42,156 nt of DNA from Pseudoalteromonas luteoviolacea DSM 6061 (GTDB lineage: Bacteria > Pseudomonadota > Gammaproteobacteria > Enterobacterales > Alteromonadaceae). The stretch lies in assembly GCF_001625655.1 (NCBI RefSeq), contig NZ_AUYB01000130.1, positions 1 through 42,156 of the forward strand, written 5' to 3'. A program made the translations under genes and the position numbers. Positions within the stretch are counted from its first letter, which is position 1, and each line of letters begins with the position of its first letter. Of the stretch, positions 1 to 7,630 are shown one piece after another. The notes beneath the pieces were generated by a model, which had not been told where the DNA came from, searched no databases, and was given only the letters and a program-made list of their open reading frames with translations.

Positions 1-341
1 GTTTAATTAAAGCAGTTCAGCGCTCTTTGCTTAATTATTTCTGAGTGGACGGGCACATTAACAGACAGAGCTAGAATAAGACTTTCATAAAATTCCTATG
101 CCCACATAAGAAAAAGCTGAGGGAAAAATCATTGTTGGCAACAAGGGTATTTTGTTGACTCGGTAGGTGCAAACGAAGAAATAATAAAGTGTTATGTCAA
201 ATACCAAGGCAAGAGGGAAAAAGAAGAGGTATGTGATAACAGCCTCTAAGAGTTATAGTATATGATTAGGAACACAAATAGAGTGCGTCTAAATCAAAGC
301 TACCAGCATAGCTGGTGGAGTTTTACCTTTTAGGAGAGTAA
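1..341. other. Gene-free leading stretch
   Basis: No convincing reading frame is visible on either strand. The stretch is AT-rich. Its only clear structure is a short hairpin at 302-316 just before the SDR gene. It may hold the promoter of that gene, but no strong -35/-10 pair was recognised. Confidence 0.6.
302..316 (+). promoter_or_regulatory. Short hairpin in the leader of the SDR gene
   Basis: ACCAGC (302-307) and GCTGGT (311-316) form a 6-bp stem around a 3-base loop, followed by a T-rich run (GGAGTTTTACCTTTT). It could be a weak terminator of upstream transcription or a leader hairpin. It sits 25 bases before the start codon at 342, just upstream of the AGGAGAG ribosome-binding site. 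Confidence 0.3.
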
Positions 342-1085
342 ATGAAAGTAGCCCTGGTCACCGGCGGTAGTCGTGGTATTGGCGCAGCCAGCGCTAAAAC
401 ATTAGCAGCCAAAGGATATGCCGTTGCCATTAATTATAAGTCCAACCATCAAGCAGCAGAGCAAGTCCATAGTGAGATCCTAACAGCGGGTGGCAAGGCA
501 GAGCTGTTTCAAGCGGACATTAGCAATGAACAGCAGGTTGTTGAAATGTTCGGTGCTATCAAATCTCGCTTGGGGTTAGTGACTCATTTAGTGAATAATG
601 CAGGCGTATTGCAAACGCAAATGCGGGTTGAAAAAATGAGCGCCGAACGCATAAATTGGATGCTGACACAAAATGTGACGCCATATTTTGTTTGTGCGAG
701 AGAGGCTATAAAGCAGATGCGTGGAGCAAATCAGCCCACAGGTTGTGCGATTGTGAATGTGTCCTCTGCGGCTTCTTATTTGGGTGGGGCAAACGAGTAT
801 GTTGATTACGCTGCTGCAAAAGGCGCGATTGACAGTTTTACCAAAGGCTTGTCCTTAGAGCTCGCGCCAGAGGGAATACGTGTAAACTGTGTACGCCCCG
901 GATGTATTTACACTGATATTCATGCTGATGGTGGTGAACCAGATAGAGTGGATAGGGTTGCTGAGTTATTGCCGCTAAAGCGCGGAGGAACTGCTCAAGA
1001 AGTCGCAAATGCCATTGTGTGGTTATTAAGCAGCGAAGCATCATATGCTACAGGAACATTTATTGATTTAGCTGGTGGTAAATAG
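342..1085 (+). CDS. Short-chain dehydrogenase/reductase (SDR)
   Basis: This is a classical cytoplasmic SDR of 247 residues, the usual family length. It has the N-terminal nucleotide-binding motif TGGSRGIG at residues 8-15, the NNAG motif near residue 86, an active-site serine in NVSSAAS, and the catalytic pair in YAAAK, followed by the PG motif of the cofactor-binding loop. The basic residues after the second strand (NYKSNHQ) suggest NADP(H) preference; that is inference. The overall pattern resembles FabG/glucose-1-dehydrogenase-like oxidoreductases, but the substrate cannot be read from sequence and the gene is not beside fatty-acid synthesis genes. The ATG at 342 is preceded by a good AGGAGAG site. 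It stands alone, with long gene-free DNA on both sides. Confidence 0.9.
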   Translation: MKVALVTGGSRGIGAASAKTLAAKGYAVAINYKSNHQAAEQVHSEILTAGGKAELFQADISNEQQVVEMFGAIKSRLGLVTHLVNNAGVLQTQMRVEKMSAERINWMLTQNVTPYFVCAREAIKQMRGANQPTGCAIVNVSSAASYLGGANEYVDYAAAKGAIDSFTKGLSLELAPEGIRVNCVRPGCIYTDIHADGGEPDRVDRVAELLPLKRGGTAQEVANAIVWLLSSEASYATGTFIDLAGGK

Positions 1086-1765
1086 CCACGGCTTTAAACA
1101 CACCTAATCTTATCGACTTCCTGATCCAAGAGGAGTGCTATATACAACTATAAATATCGCTCGTTAGGACCAGAAAAGCCAAAGTTGGATGACCACAAAT
1201 TCGATACTTGGTGACCATTTTTGTCAGTACATACGACCAGATTAGAAACATTAATATAACGAGCTTGGATGGGGCTATAAGGTTGTGCGTCTACTAGGTT
1301 GTTGAAGCTTATTTAGGAGGTCAGTAACTCTTGTTCACTCCGCTACTAATGCAATCGAAAATAGTTATCTCGATTTCTATCTGAGTGTTTCTTCAGTCTT
1401 CAACCTTCCTTTGTGCAGGCGGGTTTGTTTCTTCTTTTTAATTAAACCACATCTTAGTTTTTTCTGTTTGCTCATAGCTAGCAACTATTATGTCTGCAAG
1501 GTGTTCAACAACCCTACATTTGTCTAGGTCACTAGAATTAGTTTCAATTTATCTGTCATGTGATGGTTATGCATCATTATCAAAAAAATCTTAATTATGT
1601 TTTTATATATAAGAGTGTTATCAACTTTGTCTGTAGGAATTAATCTATACATAAGATTTTACTGGCATGTTACAGCGATACCCTTGTAAGGGGATTAAAA
1701 AGAGTATTCAACTGCATGTCATTGATTTATATAGTTGACTGAACTTTTAGTAGGAACCTATACAA
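1086..1765. other. 680-bp gene-free region
   Basis: No frame with a credible start, ribosome-binding site and protein-like composition is visible on either strand. The region is AT-rich, with T-runs around 1430-1460 and 1580-1620 and a minor inverted repeat (AATCGA...TCGATT near 1352-1377). No tRNA, insertion-sequence end or clear terminator was recognised. It may be regulatory DNA or a decayed gene. Confidence 0.5.
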
Positions 1766-2569
1766 GTGATAAACAGTTTAAAAGTCGCTCTAGTTAGTTT
1801 GCTAGTGTGTCACAGTGCCTTTGCTGAAGGTGAGAAAGTAAGTGCACGTTTCGAGCAGCTTCAATGGACGCCGCTAAACCCTTTACGTGGAGATGCGAGC
1901 CCTCAAGCCGCAGACTTGTGGGGAAACCGCCAAAAAGGTGGTGCCACTGGCTTTTTAGTTAAGTTTAAACCTGGGTTTATTTCACCTCCACACATTCATA
2001 ATGTGAGCTATCGAGGTGTTGTTATCAAAGGCCTTGTACATAATGATGATCCTGAAGCTCGTGATATGTGGCTTTCGGCAGGTTCTTTTTGGACACAACC
2101 TGCAGGGGAGGCACATATTACCGCGGCAAAAGATCAAGAGAATATCGCTTATATTGAAATTGATAGCGGCCCGTATCTAGTACACCCAAAAGAGCAAGCG
2201 TTTGACAATGGTGAGTTGGCAATGAATGTCGCCTCATCAAACTTAGTTTGGCTCAATGCGAGTGATATAAAATGGACAGACACCAAGTACAATGTGCAAC
2301 GTGCATTTTTATGGGGTGATACTTCTATCGGTAATTTAAATGGTAGTCTAATTAAATTACCAGTTGGTTTTTCAGGGAAACTGGTCAGTGCGGGGGACAC
2401 CTTTCATGCAGTGGTCATTAGCGGGCAAATAAGGTACGAATCGCAAAGCGTTCCACTTAAAGTCGGCAGTTACTTTGGACAGAGCAAAGCGCATCGTGTC
2501 AAGGCAATACGAGATACCCAAATTTATATACGCACTAATAGTAAAATCCACATTGTAGAAGACAAATAA
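1766..2569 (+). CDS. Secreted double-cupin protein (DUF4437-like)
   Basis: The 267-residue protein starts with a typical Sec signal peptide (a short basic start, a hydrophobic run to about residue 18, then a cleavage-like SAFA/EG site at residues 18-22), so the mature protein is probably periplasmic. Two beta-rich cupin-like halves follow. The first contains PPHIHNVSYRGVVIKG, a metal-binding cupin pattern, then a SFWTQPAGEAHITA segment; the second half is similar but degenerate. The best family match from memory is the DUF4437 / ChrR-type cupin group, for which no reaction is firmly known. The start is GTG with AGGA upstream. The gene is monocistronic, and the downstream genes run the opposite way. 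Confidence 0.75.
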   Translation: MINSLKVALVSLLVCHSAFAEGEKVSARFEQLQWTPLNPLRGDASPQAADLWGNRQKGGATGFLVKFKPGFISPPHIHNVSYRGVVIKGLVHNDDPEARDMWLSAGSFWTQPAGEAHITAAKDQENIAYIEIDSGPYLVHPKEQAFDNGELAMNVASSNLVWLNASDIKWTDTKYNVQRAFLWGDTSIGNLNGSLIKLPVGFSGKLVSAGDTFHAVVISGQIRYESQSVPLKVGSYFGQSKAHRVKAIRDTQIYIRTNSKIHIVEDK

Positions 2570-2593
2570 TAAAGGCGACAAAAAGAAGTTCCT

Positions 2594-2622
2594 TCGCCCT
2601 CATCAAAGAGGTCGAAGGTTGA
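2594..2622. terminator. Hairpin between convergent genes (weak terminator)
   Basis: CCTTCG, a mismatch, then CCTC pair with GAGG, a mismatch, then CGAAGG, giving about 10 bp around an ATCAAA loop. It lies between the convergent cupin gene and the GNAT gene. There is no strong T-tract on either side, so termination is plausible but not certain. Confidence 0.4.
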
Positions 2623-2644
2623 TTCAAATGCTGGGCGCTTAATA

Positions 2645-3163
2645 TTATAATTTCAGGTGCTTATAATAATAACTTGTACTATGAAATCGCCCCTCCTGAT
2701 CAGATACATAATTGGGGATCTGCCCTACTTTTGTGTAACCAGAGGCCTGATAAAATAGCTCAGCTTTGTCGCCGCTTTGCGTGTCTAATACGAGAAGCTG
2801 AATACCTTGCTTCAAAGCGTGTGACTCTACATAAGCCATTAATTTAGTTGCATACCCTTTTCGGTGAGCGCTGGGTTGGACTAAGAGTTTTTCTACTTCT
2901 GCGCGATGGCGACCGTTTTGCTTGTGGCAAAGTGCCAGCTGTACAGTGGCTTGCACTTCATTGTTATCATACAAGATGTATAAAAGTCTTAGCTTGTTTT
3001 CTAGCTCTCTATTAATAGATTGCCAGTATTTAGTAAGCATGTTTGACTCGGCCGCTTTGTAAAACCCAAGCGAAGCGCCACTATCTATACAGCGACCTAA
3101 AAGCTTTGTGAGCGCGTTTTGACTGTTGGGAGAGAGGTGTGTGAGATGTTCTACGGTGATCAC
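2645..3163 (-). CDS. GNAT-family N-acetyltransferase
   Basis: A 172-residue cytoplasmic acetyltransferase of the GNAT fold, predicted to move an acetyl group from acetyl-CoA to an unknown amine. Motif A is clear: EVEKLLVQPSAHRKGYATKL (about residues 89-108), with the pyrophosphate-binding R-x-x-G-x-A loop. Motif B follows as ELFYQASGYTKVG. The C-terminal pattern (IPNY, then a YYYK end) is that of a common stand-alone GNAT subfamily. The start is GTG at 3163, overlapping the stop of the upstream helix-turn-helix gene by four bases (GTGA), so the two are translationally coupled. Substrate is unknown; both protein and small-molecule targets are possible. Confidence 0.85.
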   Translation of the reverse strand: MITVEHLTHLSPNSQNALTKLLGRCIDSGASLGFYKAAESNMLTKYWQSINRELENKLRLLYILYDNNEVQATVQLALCHKQNGRHRAEVEKLLVQPSAHRKGYATKLMAYVESHALKQGIQLLVLDTQSGDKAELFYQASGYTKVGQIPNYVSDQEGRFHSTSYYYKHLKL

Positions 3164-3417
3164 TTAACTACCTTTCTTTCTAATATTGCTATATGAGAAT
3201 CAAGTTCGCAAAGCTGCTGAAACAGTTTACTGCGTTTTAGTTGTAGTTGTGTAAGCTGTTTTGATTGGGTTGTGTTATATGCCCGTACTGCCTTGTATAG
3301 GCGCTGTTGTGAAATGTGACAAGACTTGGCACTTTCGCTAATACTAAAGCCTTTTTCATTTACCATGTGTAGTGCACGTTGCAAATTGGCTGGTGGTTTT
3401 AAGGCATTGATGTCCAT
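3160..3417 (-). CDS. Small helix-turn-helix (psq-like) protein
   Basis: An 85-residue protein. Residues about 9-45 carry a helix-turn-helix of the psq/Fis-like type (NLQRALHMVNEKGFSISESA, then a recognition helix with SQQRLYKAVRAY). The rest is a Leu/Lys-rich helix, probably coiled coil (LTQLQLKRSKLFQQLCELDS). It is therefore likely a small DNA-binding, possibly dimeric, protein. The ATG at 3417 is chosen because AAGGG lies seven bases upstream; the GTG 18 bases earlier has no such site. It is the first gene of a two-gene unit with the GNAT gene, overlapping it by four bases. It could regulate its own operon; that is inference. Confidence 0.65.
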   Translation of the reverse strand: MDINALKPPANLQRALHMVNEKGFSISESAKSCHISQQRLYKAVRAYNTTQSKQLTQLQLKRSKLFQQLCELDSHIAILERKVVK

Positions 3418-3616
3418 GTTAGAACCCTTATTCACTTGATAGAGTAAATCAGGAAAGAAAGAATAGTGCCAATAATTAAGTGGTTAATAATCAGTTGGTT
3501 GTGTTTTTTGGCGGTTTAGGGATGAGCCATGAAGGTGCTTGTGTCTCTAAACTTGCACCAAGATGGTGGGGACTATTTGACAAAAAGCTTATTCGGGTTG
3601 CTATATACTAGGCAAA

Positions 3617-5194
3617 TCAGAAAAATGCTTTTTCCATTTTTGAAGTGAAATAGCTTTTGGCATTACTTAATAAAACGAGAATTAGGAGTAACCCAACAAA
3701 TAGCCAAACAGGCGTGTGGCCGTGCTTACTAAAAAAGCTATGGCCGGATATCAGTTTTAATTCTGTACTTAGTATGTCACTGGTAAATTGAGGTATTGTC
3801 AATTGCTGTCCAGAAATAGGATCAAACACACCACTAATCCCATTATTCGTCACCCTTACTAAAGGCCTTTGTAATTCAAGGGCCCGCATTCTTGCGATTT
3901 GCATATGCTGATGTGGTCCATGTGAGTCACCAAACCAGGCGTCATTACTCACAGTAAACAAGATATCAGACTGTTGGGTGTAGTTTCCTCGCACAAGCTC
4001 ACTAAACGCTATTTCGTAGCAAATAGCTGGTAAAACATGTATACCGTTGGCGACTAAATTATTTTGCACAGCTTCACCGCGAGAAAACGAAGACATTGGC
4101 AGATCAAAAAGCGGTGCAAGTGGTCTAAGCAGGTCTTCAAAAGGCACAAACTCGCCAATTGGCAATAACTGATGCTTTTGGTATCGATTACGGTGTAAAT
4201 AACGATAATTGCCTTCGCTATCTTCTCGTTGCTGCTTACCTAGTACGATCAGTGAGTTGTACACATTACGCGTATCAAACTGGTAGTCGGGAATACCCGT
4301 AATTAAGGCGGTGTTATTAAATGCGGCAGCTTTATCCAAGTTGATTAAGTAGTCGAATGCATAGTCTTCAATCTCGGGAATAGCTGCTTCAGGCCAAACA
4401 ACCAAATCGACATCAGCCCAATTCGGTCTTGTCATATCCTGGTATTTAGACATAGTGGGCCAGAATTGTTCGGGCTCCCAGCGTAAACTTTGCGCAATAT
4501 TACCTTGTACCAACAGCGTCTTTAGTTGCTGACCACTGTAACGAGTATCGGTGCTGTTTAGACTAAAAAGATACAGCAATACGAAAGGGGCAAGTGTAAG
4601 CGCTACCCCTTTATAATATTTAAATCGTACCAACCAATATCCAGTATAACCGATTGTGATACAGGCTAAAGTAAGACCAAATTCACCAATCCAAGGGGCT
4701 AGGCTGTTGAATGGCGAGTCTGTGAGTGTGTAACCAAAGCTGAGCCATGGGAAACCCGTCAATAAGGTACCTCTTAGATACTCAGTAATGGCAAAGCCGC
4801 TGATTAGCAAAGCAAGTCTTTGCCAATGATTTTTGCTATATCTAGTCGCGAAGGCGAATGCCAAAGCTGGGTAAATCGCTAAATAAGCACACAGAAGCGC
4901 CATTGCGAGTATTGATAATAAAATTGGCAGGCCACCAAATTGGGCGATAGATACATGGACCCAGCTAATGCCTATGGCAAACCAGCCAAAGCCAAATAAA
5001 AAACCATACTTGGCTGCTTGTTTAGGTGTTGGTTGATCGGTGATATAGGCTGCTATAGCAAAGCAGACAAAGGTAATTGGCCAAAGGCCAAATGGTGCGT
5101 ATGCAAAAGTAAGTACACAGCCTGCGAAAAGAGCAAGCCATGCATTTTTATCTTTGCAAAGAGCAAGGAGGTTATTCAGTTGTGTCTTCAACAT
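3617..5194 (-). CDS. lnt: Apolipoprotein N-acyltransferase
   Basis: Inner-membrane enzyme that adds the third acyl chain to the N-terminal cysteine of lipoproteins, using phospholipid as donor; this is needed for Lol-dependent export of lipoproteins such as the LolB encoded further on. Length (525 aa) fits. The N-terminal ~210 residues contain several hydrophobic segments. The periplasmic nitrilase-like domain carries all three expected catalytic residues: Glu269 (VVWPEAAIPE), Lys340 (RYQKHQLLP) and Cys392 (PAICYEIAF). A C-terminal membrane anchor lies near residues 497-513. Its start overlaps the end of corC by 23 bases, and it is the last gene of the miaB-ybeZ-ybeY-corC-lnt operon, an order shared with E. 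coli. Confidence 0.97.
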   Translation of the reverse strand: MLKTQLNNLLALCKDKNAWLALFAGCVLTFAYAPFGLWPITFVCFAIAAYITDQPTPKQAAKYGFLFGFGWFAIGISWVHVSIAQFGGLPILLSILAMALLCAYLAIYPALAFAFATRYSKNHWQRLALLISGFAITEYLRGTLLTGFPWLSFGYTLTDSPFNSLAPWIGEFGLTLACITIGYTGYWLVRFKYYKGVALTLAPFVLLYLFSLNSTDTRYSGQQLKTLLVQGNIAQSLRWEPEQFWPTMSKYQDMTRPNWADVDLVVWPEAAIPEIEDYAFDYLINLDKAAAFNNTALITGIPDYQFDTRNVYNSLIVLGKQQREDSEGNYRYLHRNRYQKHQLLPIGEFVPFEDLLRPLAPLFDLPMSSFSRGEAVQNNLVANGIHVLPAICYEIAFSELVRGNYTQQSDILFTVSNDAWFGDSHGPHQHMQIARMRALELQRPLVRVTNNGISGVFDPISGQQLTIPQFTSDILSTELKLISGHSFFSKHGHTPVWLFVGLLLILVLLSNAKSYFTSKMEKAFF

Positions 5195-6050
5195 GCTCTG
5201 TTTTAGGTACCGTCACTTGCAACTGCAAGATGCGGCGGTTATCAGAGTTGGTTACTTTAAACTGCAATGGTTCTACGTCGATTGTTTCACCTTTGCTTGG
5301 CATGTGGCCAAATGCGTGCAGAATAATACCACCGATAGTATCGGCTTCTTGTGTGTCGTACTCAGTTTTGAAGAATTCGTTAAATTCATCTAAAGGCGTG
5401 AGCGCTTGAACATTAAACACATGCTTTGATAGCTGTCGAATATCCTGTTGATCGTCTTCGTCGTCGTGTTCGTCTTCGATTTCACCAACAATGGTTTCAA
5501 GAATATCTTCGATTGTCACTAGACCTGACACGCCACCGTACTCGTCGATAACGATAGCCATGTGGTATCGTTTTTGTCTGAATTCATTAAGTAAAGTATC
5601 AACCCTTTTGCTTTCGGGTACTACAATAGCCGGACGCAGGTACTCTCTGATAGCAGGCAGCGAGCCGTTGCGTTTAAGTATTAATGGTAAAAGATCTTTT
5701 GCTAGCAATATCCCTTCTACATGGTCTTTGTCTTCACAAACCACAGGGAAGCGAGAATGGCTAGATTCAACCATTGCTGGTAGTTGAGACTCTAAATCTT
5801 GCTCAACATCCAACGTTATCATTTGAGAACGCGGGATCATGATGTCGCGAACTTTTAGTTCAGATACGCTCAGCACGCCTTCCATCATGTCTTTTGTCTC
5901 AGGGTCGATAAGTGCTCTTTCTTGAGCGTCAGCAATGACTTCTACCAACTCTTCTTTGTTTTGGGGTTCCCCTTGCAGCATCTGAGTGATGCGTCCAAGC
6001 CAGTTTCTGCTAGAAGAACCCTGGCTACTTTGCGAGTTATCGTCGCTCAT
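5172..6050 (-). CDS. corC: CorC/YbeX-type CBS-domain transporter-associated protein
   Basis: A 292-residue protein, the same length as E. coli CorC, historically tied to magnesium/cobalt efflux and lying next to lnt in many gammaproteobacteria. It has a linker segment, then a CBS pair (from about residue 62, with RDIMIPRSQM, and a second repeat ending in MAIVIDEYGGVSGLVTIEDI), an acidic stretch rich in Asp/Glu (about residues 187-197), and the C-terminal CorC/HlyC FAD-like domain containing DTIGGIILHAFGHMP. There is no membrane segment. The ATG at 6050 is preferred: the frame extends to a TTG at 6068, but that codon falls within the GGAG ribosome-binding region. Confidence 0.95.
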   Translation of the reverse strand: MSDDNSQSSQGSSSRNWLGRITQMLQGEPQNKEELVEVIADAQERALIDPETKDMMEGVLSVSELKVRDIMIPRSQMITLDVEQDLESQLPAMVESSHSRFPVVCEDKDHVEGILLAKDLLPLILKRNGSLPAIREYLRPAIVVPESKRVDTLLNEFRQKRYHMAIVIDEYGGVSGLVTIEDILETIVGEIEDEHDDEDDQQDIRQLSKHVFNVQALTPLDEFNEFFKTEYDTQEADTIGGIILHAFGHMPSKGETIDVEPLQFKVTNSDNRRILQLQVTVPKTEHVEDTTE

Positions 6051-6068
6051 TGTAGTTTTATACTCCAA

Positions 6069-6530
6069 TTAATTAATATCATCCCGATAAGGGTCTGCAA
6101 TGCCCAAATCGGCTAAAAATTCTTTTTCTAGACTTTCCATTTCCATGGCGTCTTGTTCATTTATATGGTCAAAGCCTAACAAATGCAAGCACCCATGAAT
6201 GACCATATGAGCAAAATGATCATGGAAAGTTTTTTCCTGTTCCAACGCTTCACGAAAAACCACGTGAGGACAGATAATTAGGTCCCCAACAAGCGGTAGT
6301 TCAATGCCTGGAGGCGCCTCAAAGGGAAATGACAATACATTTGTTGATTTGTCTTTTCCTCTATATTGGCTATTTAACTCTTGGCTTTCAGCTTCATCGG
6401 CAATGCGAATTGTCACTTCAGCGTGTTCTCTATACGGAAGAAGTGCTTTTTCAGCCCATTTTTGAAACTGACTTTCAGTAGGCAAGTCATCAAATTCACA
6501 AGCTAGTTGTAAATCTACATCAACACTCAT
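6069..6530 (-). CDS. ybeY: Endoribonuclease / rRNA maturation factor YbeY
   Basis: A metal-dependent single-strand endoribonuclease family member that takes part in 16S rRNA 3'-end maturation and ribosome quality control. The 153-residue length is typical. The zinc-binding signature H-x3-H-x5-H is present as His112, His116 and His122 in IHGCLHLLGFDH, and the conserved STNVLSFPFE segment is at residues 62-71. The ATG start overlaps the TGA of ybeZ by four bases (ATGA), so the two proteins are co-translated. This matches the established YbeY-YbeZ partnership. Confidence 0.97.
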   Translation of the reverse strand: MSVDVDLQLACEFDDLPTESQFQKWAEKALLPYREHAEVTIRIADEAESQELNSQYRGKDKSTNVLSFPFEAPPGIELPLVGDLIICPHVVFREALEQEKTFHDHFAHMVIHGCLHLLGFDHINEQDAMEMESLEKEFLADLGIADPYRDDIN

Positions 6531-7576
6531 GATCCAGAATCCTGTTGTTCGGCTGCTTGTTGCCTTGCTTTTTGCTTAGCGACTTTTTCTTGACGCTCTT
6601 GCTCTTCCTTCGCTTCATATGCTTCCACGATCCGTGCCACAACTGGGTGACGCACAACATCATGTGATTTAAAGAAGTTAAAAGAAATCTCTTCTACATT
6701 ACTGAGGACTTCGATTGCATGACGTAACCCTGAGCGTGCTCCGCGAGGTAAATCTACCTGGGTGATATCTCCAGTAATGACCGCTTTAGAATTAAAACCA
6801 ATACGTGTTAAGAACATTTTCATTTGCTCTGTAGTGGTATTCTGGCTTTCATCAAGAATGATAAAGGCATCATTTAATGTACGTCCACGCATATATGCAA
6901 GAGGGGCAACTTCTATGACATTCTTTTCGATTAAACGTTCAACTTTTTCAAAACCCAGCATCTCAAACAGGGCGTCGTAAAGAGGGCGTAAGTATGGATC
7001 AATCTTCTGCGTTAAGTCACCTGGCAAAAAGCCCAGTTTTTCTCCGGCTTCGACCGCTGGACGAGTCAAAAGAATGCGTCTGATTTCTTGGCGCTCTAAT
7101 GCATCGACAGCGGCGGCAACCGCTAAATAGGTTTTACCCGTACCTGCGGGGCCAATACCAAAGCTGATATCATGAGTCAAAATATTTGCTACATACTGAC
7201 TTTGATTTGGGTTTCGCGGTTTTACGACGCCGCGACGTGTTTTTATAAACACTTCTTTTTCCCACACGTTTGGCATATCTTGCTCAAGGCAGTTAGCCTC
7301 AGTTATTGCCAAATGGACGTTATCAGGTTCAATATCTTGGGCTTTGCCTTTCACTGGCTGAGTATCAACGTATAGAGACTTTAAAATATCAACCGCAGCC
7401 TTGGCTGTGATTTGATTACCCGTGACCTTAAACCAATTATCTCTGTGAGCAACTTCTACACCAAGTCGGCGTTCAATTTGTTTTAAGTTATCGTCAAAAG
7501 GACCACAAAGAGAAGAGAGGCGGTTGTTGTCGGCAGGTTCTAGATAAAACTCAATATTTTTTACTTGATTGCTCAA
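6527..7576 (-). CDS. ybeZ: PhoH-like ATPase YbeZ
   Basis: A 349-residue PhoH-family ATPase. The Walker A motif GPAGTGKT is at residues 142-149 and the Walker B-like segment AFIILDESQN lies near residues 235-245. The first ~110 residues form the usual N-terminal domain with the SLCGPFDDN motif. The last ~30 residues are a charged Lys/Glu/Gln-rich tail (EEQERQEKVAKQKARQQ). In this family it works with YbeY on RNA. The start is a TTG at 7576, supported by AGGAAG five bases upstream and by the full-length N-terminus; no ATG is nearby. A 9-bp hairpin lies just upstream, between miaB and this gene. Confidence 0.95.
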   Translation of the reverse strand: MSNQVKNIEFYLEPADNNRLSSLCGPFDDNLKQIERRLGVEVAHRDNWFKVTGNQITAKAAVDILKSLYVDTQPVKGKAQDIEPDNVHLAITEANCLEQDMPNVWEKEVFIKTRRGVVKPRNPNQSQYVANILTHDISFGIGPAGTGKTYLAVAAAVDALERQEIRRILLTRPAVEAGEKLGFLPGDLTQKIDPYLRPLYDALFEMLGFEKVERLIEKNVIEVAPLAYMRGRTLNDAFIILDESQNTTTEQMKMFLTRIGFNSKAVITGDITQVDLPRGARSGLRHAIEVLSNVEEISFNFFKSHDVVRHPVVARIVEAYEAKEEQERQEKVAKQKARQQAAEQQDSGS

Positions 7577-7596
7577 AATGACTTCCTAAGATTGAA

Positions 7597-7619
7597 TGCG
7601 CCAGCAAGGTGCTGGCGCA
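7597..7619 (-). promoter_or_regulatory. Perfect hairpin between miaB and ybeZ
   Basis: TGCGCCAGC (7597-7605) and GCTGGCGCA (7611-7619) form a 9-bp perfect GC-rich stem with a 5-base loop. It occupies much of the 54-base gap between the miaB stop and the ybeZ start. No T-run follows it in the minus direction, so it is more likely an RNA-stabilising or processing element, or a partial attenuator, than a full terminator. Confidence 0.5.
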
Positions 7620-7630
7620 AAACGTTCGTT

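Noticed and set aside
1735..1764. TTGACT, 18 bases, TATACA just before the cupin gene
   Set aside because: Transcription would start downstream of the GTG start codon and within the signal-peptide codons, so it is probably coincidental.
2645..3417. Toxin-antitoxin module of the TacT/AtaT class
   Set aside because: The GNAT sequence matches a common stand-alone subfamily, and the partner is a psq-like helix-turn-helix, not a ribbon-helix-helix antitoxin. Kept only as a low-score observation.
5172..5194. Overlap of corC and lnt as a possible frameshift or fusion
   Set aside because: Both proteins are full length with all family motifs; a 23-base overlap of adjacent operon genes is ordinary.
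5140..5409. Open frames antisense to the corC/lnt junction
   Set aside because: They are shadows of strongly conserved genes on the opposite strand.
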